This document shows positions 1-8,041 of a stretch of 64,000 nucleotides of DNA, piece after piece. How positions within the stretch are numbered: the stretch's first letter is position 1; each line of letters opens with the position of its first letter. The translations under genes were made by a program, and so were the position numbers. Below the pieces are notes generated by a model. The model was not told the origin of the DNA. It ran no database searches and saw nothing but the letters and a program-made list of their open reading frames with translations. Source of the DNA: Methylotenera_A sp046598525 (GTDB taxonomy: Bacteria; Pseudomonadota; Gammaproteobacteria; Burkholderiales; Methylophilaceae); the NCBI GenBank assembly GCA_046598525.1, contig JBKJIJ010000007.1, positions 11,965-75,964 on the forward strand. Reading direction: 5' to 3'.

Positions 1-133
1 GCGCACTTACGGCTAAATCTAACGCGCCTAAAGCGCCATTTTCTGGATCTTTTAAATCCAAAATATCAACGCCCGCATTTAAGGCAATCAGGCATTCTTC
101 AACGCTTTTAATGCTTACCAATAGTTGCGTCAT
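1..133 (-). CDS. mfnB: (5-formylfuran-3-yl)methyl phosphate synthase, N-terminal part (MfnB-like, DUF556)
   Basis: Partial gene whose first 44 codons are present; it runs off the left edge. The translation begins MTQLLVSIKSVEECLIALNA and continues with a D-L-K-D-P motif around residues 26-30. MfnB starts the same way, and Lys28 aligns with the Schiff-base lysine (Lys27 in the methanogen enzyme). MfnB condenses two triose phosphates to the furan precursor of methanofuran, and methylotrophs need it for methylofuran. The start ATG overlaps the stop of the next upstream gene in an ATGA, so translation is coupled and the gene is the last visible member of the cofactor cluster. Identity rests on a short N-terminus only. 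Confidence 0.75.
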   Translation of the reverse strand, partial: MTQLLVSIKSVEECLIALNAGVDILDLKDPENGALGALDLAVSA

Positions 134-705
134 TCAAGCTCTCGCTTTTGAGCTTGCGTGTAAAAGTGGTCAACTTTTTCAACAAGCCAAGACCAAGCCA
201 ACCATTCATTTTCGCCTGCTGTTTTGTCAATGGCAATTTGCAAATATTGCATTTCTGTTCTGATTTTTTCTTGCGGCAACATGTGTAAACGGCTGACTAA
301 AACAGCTAGCTCAATTACAGCTGCTTGCGCCCGATTAAAGCCGTTAAAAGGCTTGTGGTTTTCTGCATGAATTTTTTGCATCACCAATTGCGGCCTAAGG
401 GCATCTTCGCGCACTTCAATTAAAGCCAATTCCACATGCTGCAAGCAATCGGCTAGCCTAAAGCCATTAATTTTATTGGTTTTAAGTAAAGCCCAAGCCT
501 GCCGATTGGTTAATGCGGCCGCAAACACGCGCACATCATCTGTCATATTCATGACTGCTTGTTTACTGGCCAATATATTGGCTAATGTAGTGGATGGTTT
601 GAAAGGTGAAATAAGAATATGCTTACCTTCGTAGCGCACGCCAAATGGCGTTACGTGAGGCGCACCTTCTGTATTAATACTGGTAATAATGGTTTCAAAA
701 ATCAT
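130..705 (-). CDS. DUF447-type flavin-binding protein of the C1 cofactor cluster
   Basis: 191 residues, soluble, no signal peptide. The N-terminal third (residues 1-60) has the split-barrel flavin-reductase look (start MIFETIITSINTEG, then PFGVRYEG and ISPFKPSTTL). The C-terminal half is helical. DUF447 proteins accompany H4MPT and methanofuran genes in methanogens and methylotrophs; their reaction is not settled as far as I know. It overlaps mfnB by 4 bases and lies 7 bases after the dihydropteroate synthase-like gene, so it is in the same operon. A role in methylofuran or H4MPT synthesis is inferred from context. Confidence 0.75.
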   Translation of the reverse strand: MIFETIITSINTEGAPHVTPFGVRYEGKHILISPFKPSTTLANILASKQAVMNMTDDVRVFAAALTNRQAWALLKTNKINGFRLADCLQHVELALIEVREDALRPQLVMQKIHAENHKPFNGFNRAQAAVIELAVLVSRLHMLPQEKIRTEMQYLQIAIDKTAGENEWLAWSWLVEKVDHFYTQAQKRELE

Positions 706-712
706 TTTTTTA

Positions 713-2164
713 TTATTTGTCTTTTTGTTGGCGCTTTTCTTTTAAAGACGCTTCGCGATGACTTTTTCTATCATCATTTTTTTCTACTGTGTTAGTTTCT
801 AACGCGCTTGAAACACCCCAATTTAGCTCTTCATCTTGCACATAACGCTTCTTAAGTTGCCAAGCAATTTGCGCGCGCGCTAGCTCTACACCTAAATAAA
901 ACGCATGGCTTGCGTCCTCTTGCACACCCAAGTTTGGGTAGAAGGCAAATGGGTCAATTTCCTGCAATAACCCATCACGATTATACACATGCACACCTGA
1001 ATCACTGACCATAATCCTAAAGCTGGGATCTTTGATTTGCGCGGAAAAATCAGCTATTTCTACCGCATTATAAGGAAATGGTTTTCTATCATGCAGCCCT
1101 AAAAGCCCATTGCTGTAGCCCCTTGGTAGCCTGTCATCCAATTTTGCACGATGCATCACGCGCCTTACATTATCAGCTTCGGCAATGGCATTTACCGCAT
1201 GCGCACTTACCGATGTAGCCAACACAGCTTGAATATTCAACTCACTGATTAAGCCAAATAAAATCGCATTAATACCAGTGGTATCGGCATCGGTTAACTC
1301 TGTTAAATTTCCAATGCCCATCATTATGTCGATTTGCGGATATTTTTTGCGTAGCTTGTGATAACGCACAATCGAATCCGCCAGCCCAAAGTGAATCGGA
1401 TCTAAAATCGCATCGGCAATAAACGGTTTATTGTGCTTTAAGCAATGTTCAATGGCGCGATAAAGTGATGCCATATTGCCAGCCCCATTTCTACCGCGCG
1501 CGGGTATTAAAATTGGCGTTGCATCTACCTCATCGGCTATCCATAATGTTTTTTCGGTTAAGCTTAATAAGTAATCGGCGCCCGATTTACCTGCCAGCAG
1601 CAAATCTTCAGCGCGCATAGAATCCACACTGACTTTAAAACCTGCCGCTTTTAAGGTTTGGATAGTCTCTTTTAAATGAGCAAACGACTTACCCGGCAAA
1701 CAGCCTAAATCAATCACATTTGCGCCTTGTGCTTGAAAGCGCATGGCTTTTTCTAAAATCGCCTCTACACTCAAATCTGGCGCATCGACAATTTCGGCAA
1801 AAATTTGGCAACTATATTGACTTAAATCAGGCGCTTGGCCGTTCTGGCCAAAATATTGCGGCAAATCTTTAAGGTCGGCTGGCCCTCGCTCAACCGGAAT
1901 GCCGTATTGGCGGCGTAATTGGCTTAAATCGCCCTGACAAAGCCCTGGCAAAATCATTTTGTTGGCGTCACCCGTACTTTTTAAGCGGCGCGCGATTAAA
2001 TCCGGCGTCATTAAGGCCGCAACCGATACGCCGATTTGCTCTACGCGATACTTAAACTGCGGTGGTTTAGGATTTTTATCCGATTGGGTTTGAATATCTT
2101 GCAACACTTTATTTAGGCTTTTTTCAGCCAACTTACCGGTTACAAATAATAGCTTTTCAGCCAT
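713..2164 (-). CDS. Dihydropteroate synthase-like protein of the H4MPT gene set
   Basis: 483 residues, much longer than folate DHPS (about 280). The central region (about residues 130-330) contains pterin-binding TIM-barrel signatures such as GANVIDLGCLPG and KVSVDSMRAEDLLLAGKSGA, which resemble DHPS strands. The N-terminus (MAEKLLFVTGKLAEKSL) and the C-terminal domain match the archaeal and methylotroph DHPS-related family (TIGR00284/DUF6513 type). Such genes are found with H4MPT enzymes and are thought to act in H4MPT synthesis or handling, but the exact reaction is not established. The tail (last 40 residues) is charged and Lys/Arg rich. It is 2 bases from the upstream dmrB stop, so co-transcription is almost certain. 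Confidence 0.85.
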   Translation of the reverse strand: MAEKLLFVTGKLAEKSLNKVLQDIQTQSDKNPKPPQFKYRVEQIGVSVAALMTPDLIARRLKSTGDANKMILPGLCQGDLSQLRRQYGIPVERGPADLKDLPQYFGQNGQAPDLSQYSCQIFAEIVDAPDLSVEAILEKAMRFQAQGANVIDLGCLPGKSFAHLKETIQTLKAAGFKVSVDSMRAEDLLLAGKSGADYLLSLTEKTLWIADEVDATPILIPARGRNGAGNMASLYRAIEHCLKHNKPFIADAILDPIHFGLADSIVRYHKLRKKYPQIDIMMGIGNLTELTDADTTGINAILFGLISELNIQAVLATSVSAHAVNAIAEADNVRRVMHRAKLDDRLPRGYSNGLLGLHDRKPFPYNAVEIADFSAQIKDPSFRIMVSDSGVHVYNRDGLLQEIDPFAFYPNLGVQEDASHAFYLGVELARAQIAWQLKKRYVQDEELNWGVSSALETNTVEKNDDRKSHREASLKEKRQQKDK

Positions 2165-2166
2165 AT

Positions 2167-2742
2167 TTATTTAGATTCACGATTGGCGTTAATGCGTGCA
2201 TTCACCGCCTGTTGCAGCGCAGAAATGCTATCCACCACTTGTGTGCTTTCAAACGTGGCTAATTTTTTCACGTTGTCTAAATCAATTTGGCGTGGAAATA
2301 CCTGCACAAAATGTTCACGCGGCGCTTCCGAAATAATTGCGCCATCATCCACTTCTGGCACCGTATCGCAAGCAAAAACAATGCTGGGCACGCGCGTTTT
2401 GCCAGCTTGCGCGAATAAGTTGGTGACTAAAGAATCAGAGAAACCATAGGCCATTTTGGCCACGGTATTTGAAGTAGCAGGCGCAATCACCAATGTGTGA
2501 TATTTGCCATGATAAAACAACTCTACAGGCACGCTGCTGGCTGTTTTGTCTTGATAAACTTTATGCCCTGCGTCATCTAATTGCGCTTGAAAACCATATT
2601 GCTTAATGATTTCAGCCGCCGCTTTACTTAAAAAAATATCTACGTTATCAATGGTTTGCAGATAATCCAGACATTCGCGTAGGTAATGACCAGAACCAGT
2701 AATTGCCCAAGCAAGACGCTGCTTTAGTAGTGTTGACATCAA
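2167..2742 (-). CDS. dmrB: Dihydromethanopterin reductase-type flavoprotein (DmrB/AfpA family)
   Basis: 191 residues with the HFCD flavoprotein fold. Near the N-terminus is LAWAITGSGHYL (flavin phosphate loop). The strongly conserved block APATSNTVAKMAYGFSDSLV lies around residues 87-106, followed by TNLFAQAGKT. These match the archaeal flavoprotein AfpA and bacterial DmrB, an FMN enzyme that reduces dihydromethanopterin to H4MPT, the last step of cofactor synthesis. First visible gene of the minus-strand cluster dmrB, DHPS-like, DUF447, mfnB. Either of two adjacent ATG codons could be the start. The coenzyme A decarboxylase Dfp is a relative, but the PATSNT block and context favour DmrB. Confidence 0.8.
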   Translation of the reverse strand: MMSTLLKQRLAWAITGSGHYLRECLDYLQTIDNVDIFLSKAAAEIIKQYGFQAQLDDAGHKVYQDKTASSVPVELFYHGKYHTLVIAPATSNTVAKMAYGFSDSLVTNLFAQAGKTRVPSIVFACDTVPEVDDGAIISEAPREHFVQVFPRQIDLDNVKKLATFESTQVVDSISALQQAVNARINANRESK

Positions 2743-2757
2743 TACCTTTTCAGCACA

Positions 2758-2879
2758 ATAAAATGCAAAGTCCTAAGCTAGGCTAGGAGTTAATAAAAAA
2801 TTGAGCGCAGCATACGGTTGGTATGTAAGCGATGATTTTTTATGCAACGACAACGCATAGCGACGGAGTTTGCTTTTAT
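2758..2879. repeat. MITE-like nested inverted repeat between purA and dmrB
   Basis: The outer arms 2758-2773 and 2865-2879 are imperfect inverse copies (ATAAAATGCAAAGTCC against GGAGTTTGCTTTTAT). Inside them, ATAAAAAAT at 2793-2801 faces ATTTTTTAT at 2835-2843, and the pairing continues imperfectly towards a GCATACGGTTGGTATG centre. The whole 120 bases could form one long imperfect hairpin. No gene fits here. It may be a small non-autonomous repeat or a terminator/processing site between two minus-strand genes; only genome-wide copy number would tell. Confidence 0.4.
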
Positions 2880-2889
2880 GCACGTATAT

Positions 2890-4227
2890 TTATGAAAAGG
2901 GATGCTCAATAATAATCGTCTCATCGCGCTCTGGCCCTGTTGAAACAATCGCGATTGGCACACCGCACAGCGCTTCTAAACGTTTTAGGTAATGTTGTGC
3001 GTTTTTCGGCAAACCATCCCATGTTTTAACGCCAAATGTATTGTCTTTCCAGCCTGCAACTGTTTCATAGATTGGCTTGCAGCGCGCCACATCATCGGCG
3101 CCCACTGGCAACATATCAATCACTTTGCCATCTAGCTCATAACCCGTGCAAATATCTAAACTTTCAATGCCATCTAAAACATCTAGTTTAGTGATGCATA
3201 AGCCTGTTAAGCCGTTAATTCGGGCAGAACGGCGTAATGCAGCTGCATCAAACCAGCCGCAACGGCGTTTGCGTTTGGTCACTGTGCCAATTTCTTGGCC
3301 TTTGTTAGACATTTGATAACCAGGAACACCGGCCGTTTCAATATCTAATTCGCTAGGGAAAGGGCCGCCGCCCACTCTGGTTGTGTAGGCTTTGGTAATG
3401 CCAAGCACATAGTGCAACATATTGGCGCCCACACCCGTGCCTGCAGAAGCCTGGCCAGCAATGCAGTTGCTTGATGTAACGTATGGATAAGTACCATGGT
3501 CAATGTCCAACAAAGTACCCTGGGCGCCTTCAAACAATAGGTTTTCGCCTCTGGCGTTGGCCGCATACAATTCGGCTGAGATATCAGCAATCATGGGTTT
3601 TAATGCAATGGCATGTGCCATGCTGGCATCGTATTGTTGATTAAAATCAACGGCTTTTGAGCCCAAATAATTGGTTAACACGAAGTTGTGATAATCCATC
3701 ACTTCTTTTAATTTTTCGGCAAAACGTTCTGGATAAAATAAATCGTAAACGCGCAAAGCACGGCGCGCCACTTTATCTTCATAGGTTGGGCCAATGCCCT
3801 TGCCTGTAGTACCAATTTTAATGGCACGTTTGGCTTCGCGCGCGGTATCTAGCGCCACATGATGGCTTAAAATTAATGGACAACCCGGGCTTACTTTTAA
3901 GCGACTTTTCACTTCTAAGCCATCTTTTTCCAGCGCAGCAATTTCACCAATTAAATGCCCAGCATCCAGTACCACACCATTGCCGATGTAGCAATTAACG
4001 CCAGCACGCACAATGCCTGAAGGTACAAGATTAAGCTTGTACACGCGCTGCGCATCGCCTTGGCCAACAACCAAGGTGTGGCCTGCATTATGACCGCCCT
4101 GAAAGCGCACAACACCTTGTGCGTGATCCGTCAGCCAATCAACGATTTTGCCTTTACCTTCATCGCCCCATTGTGTGCCAATAACCACCACATTTTTAGC
4201 AGGATTTTTTACTGTATTTTGCGCCAT
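2890..4227 (-). CDS. purA: Adenylosuccinate synthetase
   Basis: 445 residues, slightly longer than the usual 430 because of a short N-terminal extension. It ligates IMP and aspartate using GTP in the first committed step of AMP synthesis, in the cytoplasm. The GTP-binding loop GTQWGDEGKGK is at residues 17-27, followed by GGHNAGHT, then FEGAQGTLLDIDHGTYPYVT with the IMP-site residues, and TTRVGGGPFPSE. It follows hisZ with about 50 bases between, the usual betaproteobacterial order. Start at ATG 4227, which gives the family's VVVIGTQWG strand after 12 residues. Confidence 0.98.
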   Translation of the reverse strand: MAQNTVKNPAKNVVVIGTQWGDEGKGKIVDWLTDHAQGVVRFQGGHNAGHTLVVGQGDAQRVYKLNLVPSGIVRAGVNCYIGNGVVLDAGHLIGEIAALEKDGLEVKSRLKVSPGCPLILSHHVALDTAREAKRAIKIGTTGKGIGPTYEDKVARRALRVYDLFYPERFAEKLKEVMDYHNFVLTNYLGSKAVDFNQQYDASMAHAIALKPMIADISAELYAANARGENLLFEGAQGTLLDIDHGTYPYVTSSNCIAGQASAGTGVGANMLHYVLGITKAYTTRVGGGPFPSELDIETAGVPGYQMSNKGQEIGTVTKRKRRCGWFDAAALRRSARINGLTGLCITKLDVLDGIESLDICTGYELDGKVIDMLPVGADDVARCKPIYETVAGWKDNTFGVKTWDGLPKNAQHYLKRLEALCGVPIAIVSTGPERDETIIIEHPFS

Positions 4228-4276
4228 AGCTTTTACTTAATTATTTTTTAATCTTAAAAATGAATGAGATAGTGGA

Positions 4277-5431
4277 TTACACAGACTGGGTTTGCCATTG
4301 GCCGTTAGTCTGAATTAATTGCCTATCGCAATTGAGTTCGGCCATATCAATGGCTGAGTTTGGTAATGCTTGAATCACAATTTGGCCTTGCGCGCGCAAT
4401 ATATCTATTGCACTTAATAATGCTTTATCGTCATTTGCGGGTGCTAAAATTGCCTTGGCATTTGTTGCCGGCGCTAAGGCCGTTACCGCGCCGCGCAAAT
4501 CTAAGCTAAAACCTGTTGCTGGGCGCGCGCGACCAAAAACCAAGCCCACTTCATCATAACGGCCACCTAATGCAATGGGGCCTGTGTAACCTTTTGCATA
4601 AGCGGCAAACACAATGCCGCTGTGGTAGTGATAGCCGCGCAGCTCACTTAAATCAAACGAAACATGCACGTTTAAATCACTTAATTGAGCCGCAACACTG
4701 TTTAAATCGGCTAGCGCTTTGCTTATCGCATCAATTTTTGGCAATTGCTGTGCCGCTTTTTGCAGCATAGTCACATCACCATTTAAATCGGTTAAATCCA
4801 TCAGGGCTTTTTTAATATCAGCATCTAAATGTTGTGCCAACACCGCCACGCTGGCTTTATCTTTACTCTGCAGGGCGGTATATAAATCTTGCTCTAAACT
4901 AGCTGGAATATTGCCCGCATTTACCAAGGCCTCAAAAATAGCGACATGGCTGAAATCAATATGCAGCTCTTTTAAACCTAATGCTTGTAATGATTTAATC
5001 ATTAAGCGATGAATTTCAATATCGCTTTCAATTCCTGCATGGCCAAATAATTCGGCGCCTAATTGCAGCGGTTCACGTGTGCGCGCAAGGCCATCTGGCT
5101 TGGTACGCAAAACGGTGCCTGCGTAACATAGACGCGATACGCCTTGATGATTGAGCATATGTGCATCAATACGCGCTGCTTGCGGCGTCATATCGGCGCG
5201 AATACCCATCAAACGGCCAGTTAGCTGATCAACCACTTTAAAAGTGGCTAAATCCAAATCATGGCCGGTGCCGGTAATTAACGATTCTAAATATTCCAGC
5301 GTAGGCGGAATAATATATTGGTAGCCATGCACTTTAAATAAATCCAGCAACTGGCGACGCAATGATTCGATGCGCGCAGCCTCAGCCGGCAACACATCTT
5401 CAATATATTCTGGGAGCAACCAATTACGCAT
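4277..5431 (-). CDS. hisZ: ATP phosphoribosyltransferase regulatory subunit
   Basis: 384 residues, a catalytically inactive histidyl-tRNA synthetase paralogue that pairs with short-form HisG in the first step of histidine synthesis. Seen: the N-terminal MRNWLLPEYIEDVLPAEA typical of HisZ, the class II core with IRADMTPQAARIDAH, and the LGGRYDEVG block near residue 285. The C-terminal anticodon-binding domain of a true HisRS is missing, and a genuine hisS lies at 33285-34568, which confirms the split of roles. hisG is not in the window. It lies upstream of purA as in other betaproteobacteria. Confidence 0.95.
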   Translation of the reverse strand: MRNWLLPEYIEDVLPAEAARIESLRRQLLDLFKVHGYQYIIPPTLEYLESLITGTGHDLDLATFKVVDQLTGRLMGIRADMTPQAARIDAHMLNHQGVSRLCYAGTVLRTKPDGLARTREPLQLGAELFGHAGIESDIEIHRLMIKSLQALGLKELHIDFSHVAIFEALVNAGNIPASLEQDLYTALQSKDKASVAVLAQHLDADIKKALMDLTDLNGDVTMLQKAAQQLPKIDAISKALADLNSVAAQLSDLNVHVSFDLSELRGYHYHSGIVFAAYAKGYTGPIALGGRYDEVGLVFGRARPATGFSLDLRGAVTALAPATNAKAILAPANDDKALLSAIDILRAQGQIVIQALPNSAIDMAELNCDRQLIQTNGQWQTQSV

Positions 5432-5546
5432 GATTAATTTTTTATTCGGTGTTAATGAAGCTTTTTGAAAGCGATAAAATCAAATTTAAACAACAATCTG
5501 AGATTTTATCGCTATTTGAGGGTTTTGTAGATATTAATTTATTTTA

Positions 5547-5563
5547 ATCGCAATTTGTGCGAT
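5547..5563. terminator. Small hairpin between yjeT and hisZ
   Basis: ATCGCA (5547-5552) and TGCGAT (5558-5563) form a 6-bp stem with a 5-base loop. On the plus strand it is followed by GTTTTTT, on the minus strand by a weaker AT-rich run. A longer 11-bp inverted repeat (5470-5480 with 5503-5513, AGCGATAAAAT) lies nearby. The likely use is to end the hflK-hflC-yjeT transcript ahead of hisZ. The 180-base gap holds no gene I can support. Confidence 0.35.
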
Positions 5564-5610
5564 GTTTTTTATGGGCAAATAACAGTTTTAAAGCAAAAAA
5601 TTAAGCCGTT

Positions 5611-5796
5611 TTATTTCGACAACCAAAACAATAAAGCGCCGCCAGCGATTGAAAATAAGCCCACAAAACGCAGCTGGCCGTCATTAAGTGCCACCATGCG
5701 TTTAAATGTTTCGCGCCAAGCTTGTGGTGCAATTAAAGGCATAACGCCTTCTAAAATCAGCATCAGGCCTAGCGCGGTAATTAATGTGCTATTCAT
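5611..5796 (-). CDS. Small inner-membrane protein, DUF2065 (YjeT-like)
   Basis: 61 residues with two hydrophobic segments (about residues 5-24 and 42-59) separated by a basic stretch around WRETFKRM. This is the DUF2065 pattern, including GLMLILEGVMPLIAP. YjeT proteins lie next to hflKC and purA in many proteobacteria, and their function is unknown. Here the gene lies 42 bases downstream of hflC, in the expected place. A role in membrane proteolysis control together with HflKC is only a guess from position. Confidence 0.85.
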   Translation of the reverse strand: MNSTLITALGLMLILEGVMPLIAPQAWRETFKRMVALNDGQLRFVGLFSIAGGALLFWLSK

Positions 5797-5838
5797 TTAC
5801 AAGCTGGTTTTTAATTGAGCTAGCTTTTTAGGCAAGGC

Positions 5839-6714
5839 TTACTTGCCGCCGCCTGCACTACGCATATATTTAAAGAAATCGGATTTTGGATCTAATACCA
5901 TTACGTCAGATTTGCTTTTGAAGCTATTTTTATACGCTTCTTGGCTGCGATAAAACGCATAGAACTCTGGATTTTTGCTATAAGCGCTAGAGTAAATCTC
6001 AGCGGCTTTTGCATCGCCCTCACCCTTCATTTTTTGCGCATTACCAAACGCTTCGGCAATAATCACTTCGCGTTGTTTGTCAGCATCGGCACGAATTTTT
6101 TCAGAAGCCGCAGCACCTTCAGAGCGCAATTGATTAGCGATTCGTTTACGTTCTGCAATCATACGATCGTAAACTGATTTACTAATATCTTCCGAATAAT
6201 CCACCCGTTTCAAACGCACATCCACCACTTGAATACCGATTTGACGCGCTTCTTTATCGGCACGTGCACGCATATTATCCATAATCACGCGACGCTCACC
6301 AGAAATCACATCGTGCACCGTACGTTTACCAAATTCATCGCGCAAGCCAGCATTTACAACTTGGGCCAGCCTATCTTCTGCGGCGCTTTCGCCACCCTCT
6401 TTAACAGAAACATAGTATTTTGATGGATCAATAATGCGCCATTTAACAAATGAATCCACCGTCATGGTTTTGTTTTCGCTGGTAATAATTTCAGCAGGCT
6501 GCTCATAATCCAAAGTCACAATGCGCTTATCAAAATATTTCAAATCGTCTAATAACGGCACTTTAAAATACAAACCAGGCTCTTTTTTAACCGAGATAAT
6601 TTCACCCAATCTAAACACCAGCGCAAATTCACGCTGATCAACAGTGAAGAACGACATGGTTAAAATCACCAATAACACAAACAAGCCGACTAAATAAGTC
6701 CCTATATTTTTCAT
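5839..6714 (-). CDS. hflC: FtsH protease modulator HflC
   Basis: 291 residues. One N-terminal membrane anchor (about residues 5-24) is followed by an SPFH/band-7 domain (VDQREFALVFRLGEI, then KEPGLYFKVPL) and a long Ala/Glu/Arg-rich coiled coil (about 165-240), ending in the HflC-type tail VLDPKSDFFKYMRSAGG. HflC and HflK form a large periplasm-facing cage around FtsH and limit its attack on membrane proteins. It is 52 bases downstream of hflK in the same operon. Confidence 0.97.
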   Translation of the reverse strand: MKNIGTYLVGLFVLLVILTMSFFTVDQREFALVFRLGEIISVKKEPGLYFKVPLLDDLKYFDKRIVTLDYEQPAEIITSENKTMTVDSFVKWRIIDPSKYYVSVKEGGESAAEDRLAQVVNAGLRDEFGKRTVHDVISGERRVIMDNMRARADKEARQIGIQVVDVRLKRVDYSEDISKSVYDRMIAERKRIANQLRSEGAAASEKIRADADKQREVIIAEAFGNAQKMKGEGDAKAAEIYSSAYSKNPEFYAFYRSQEAYKNSFKSKSDVMVLDPKSDFFKYMRSAGGGK

Positions 6715-6766
6715 TTCAATTCTCTTTTAAATTCTTTAAAAATAACGATATGTGACTTGAATCTAA

Positions 6767-7930
6767 CTATCGACTATCTCTATCGCGGCTGCGCATTAAT
6801 TCGCGCGCCGTATCGGCTTCAGCATCTGATTGCTTAACCGTTGCTGGCGCCGTTGCATTTGGCGATGTACTTGGTGAAGCGGTACCTGTTGCCATTAATT
6901 TATCTAATGGTAAATACAACATGCTATTGCCGCCCGGCTGATCCACAATCACTTTGCTGGTGCTGGACATGATTTGTTCTTGCGCGTCTAGGTACAAGCG
7001 TTGGCGCGTCACATCAGGCGCTTTGGTGTATTGCGTTAAAATTTGTTCAAAGCGGCTGGCATTACCACGCGCCTCATTTTCTACTTTAAGCTTATAGCCA
7101 GATGCTTCTGCCGCTAAACGTGATGCATTACCACGCGCTTTTGGAATCACATCATTGGCGTAGGCTTGGCCTTCGTTAATTTGACGTTGATAATCTTGAT
7201 TGGCACGGTTTACATCATCAAACGCTTCTTTTACTTGCTCAGGCGCTGCACCTTTTTGACGCGAAACGCTGGTGATTAATACGCCTGTTTTGTAGCTATC
7301 TAAAATCGCTTGCATACGCTCTGATGTATCCGGCAAACCTTTCTGTAATAAGTCATCCAACTTGCTTTTACCCACAATTTCTCTAATCGCCGTTTCAGCC
7401 GCCGACATCACAGATTCATCGGTTGAGCGATTATTAAAGAGATAATCTTTGGCATTTTTTAATTTATATTGCACCGCCACTTGCATATCGATGATGTTTT
7501 CGTCTTCAGTTAGCATTAGCGCTTCTTTTGGCTGCCTTGTTTTGCCACCAGCACCGTCGCCACTGCTTCTGTAACCCACTTCTAAGCGGCGTACTTGTTC
7601 CATATTTACCACTTCGGCTGACTCAATTGGGTACGGCCAATGCCATCTTGGGCCTGGCTCTGTGGTTTGCGTGTATTTACCAAAGCGTTGCACAACACCA
7701 AGTGAGCCTTGATCGACAATATAGAAGCCAGTTGCTAACCAAATAGCGGCAATAACCGCCAAGATTGGCAATACAGGCACATCAAATTCTTTATTGCTGG
7801 ATGGCTGGTTGTTATTTGCGCCTTTTTTACCAAAAAGATTATTAATTTTTTGGTTTAAATCACTGAGTATCTTGTCCAAATCGGGTGGACCTTCATTATT
7901 GCGTTGGCCAAAAGCAGGAAATTTAATCAT
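6767..7930 (-). CDS. hflK: FtsH protease modulator HflK
   Basis: 387 residues. A Gly/Asn-rich cytoplasmic N-terminus (residues 1-50) is followed by a membrane segment (about 52-70) and the SPFH domain with VDQGSLGVVQRFGKYTQT and PGPRWHWPYPIE. Then come the coiled-coil part and a disordered Ser/Thr/Pro-rich tail ending RELMRSRDRDSR. It partners HflC. ATG 7930 is the family start, ahead of a proline-rich leader (PAFGQRNNEGPPDLD). Confidence 0.97.
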   Translation of the reverse strand: MIKFPAFGQRNNEGPPDLDKILSDLNQKINNLFGKKGANNNQPSSNKEFDVPVLPILAVIAAIWLATGFYIVDQGSLGVVQRFGKYTQTTEPGPRWHWPYPIESAEVVNMEQVRRLEVGYRSSGDGAGGKTRQPKEALMLTEDENIIDMQVAVQYKLKNAKDYLFNNRSTDESVMSAAETAIREIVGKSKLDDLLQKGLPDTSERMQAILDSYKTGVLITSVSRQKGAAPEQVKEAFDDVNRANQDYQRQINEGQAYANDVIPKARGNASRLAAEASGYKLKVENEARGNASRFEQILTQYTKAPDVTRQRLYLDAQEQIMSSTSKVIVDQPGGNSMLYLPLDKLMATGTASPSTSPNATAPATVKQSDAEADTARELMRSRDRDSR

Positions 7931-8041
7931 GTGTTGCTCCGCACTTTATTACTTAATATTATTGATAATAATTACTGTAAATTTACTAAATTTTTTCATA
8001 AAACATATAAAAAATTAAGTTTTAAAACAAGATTCAAAGCA

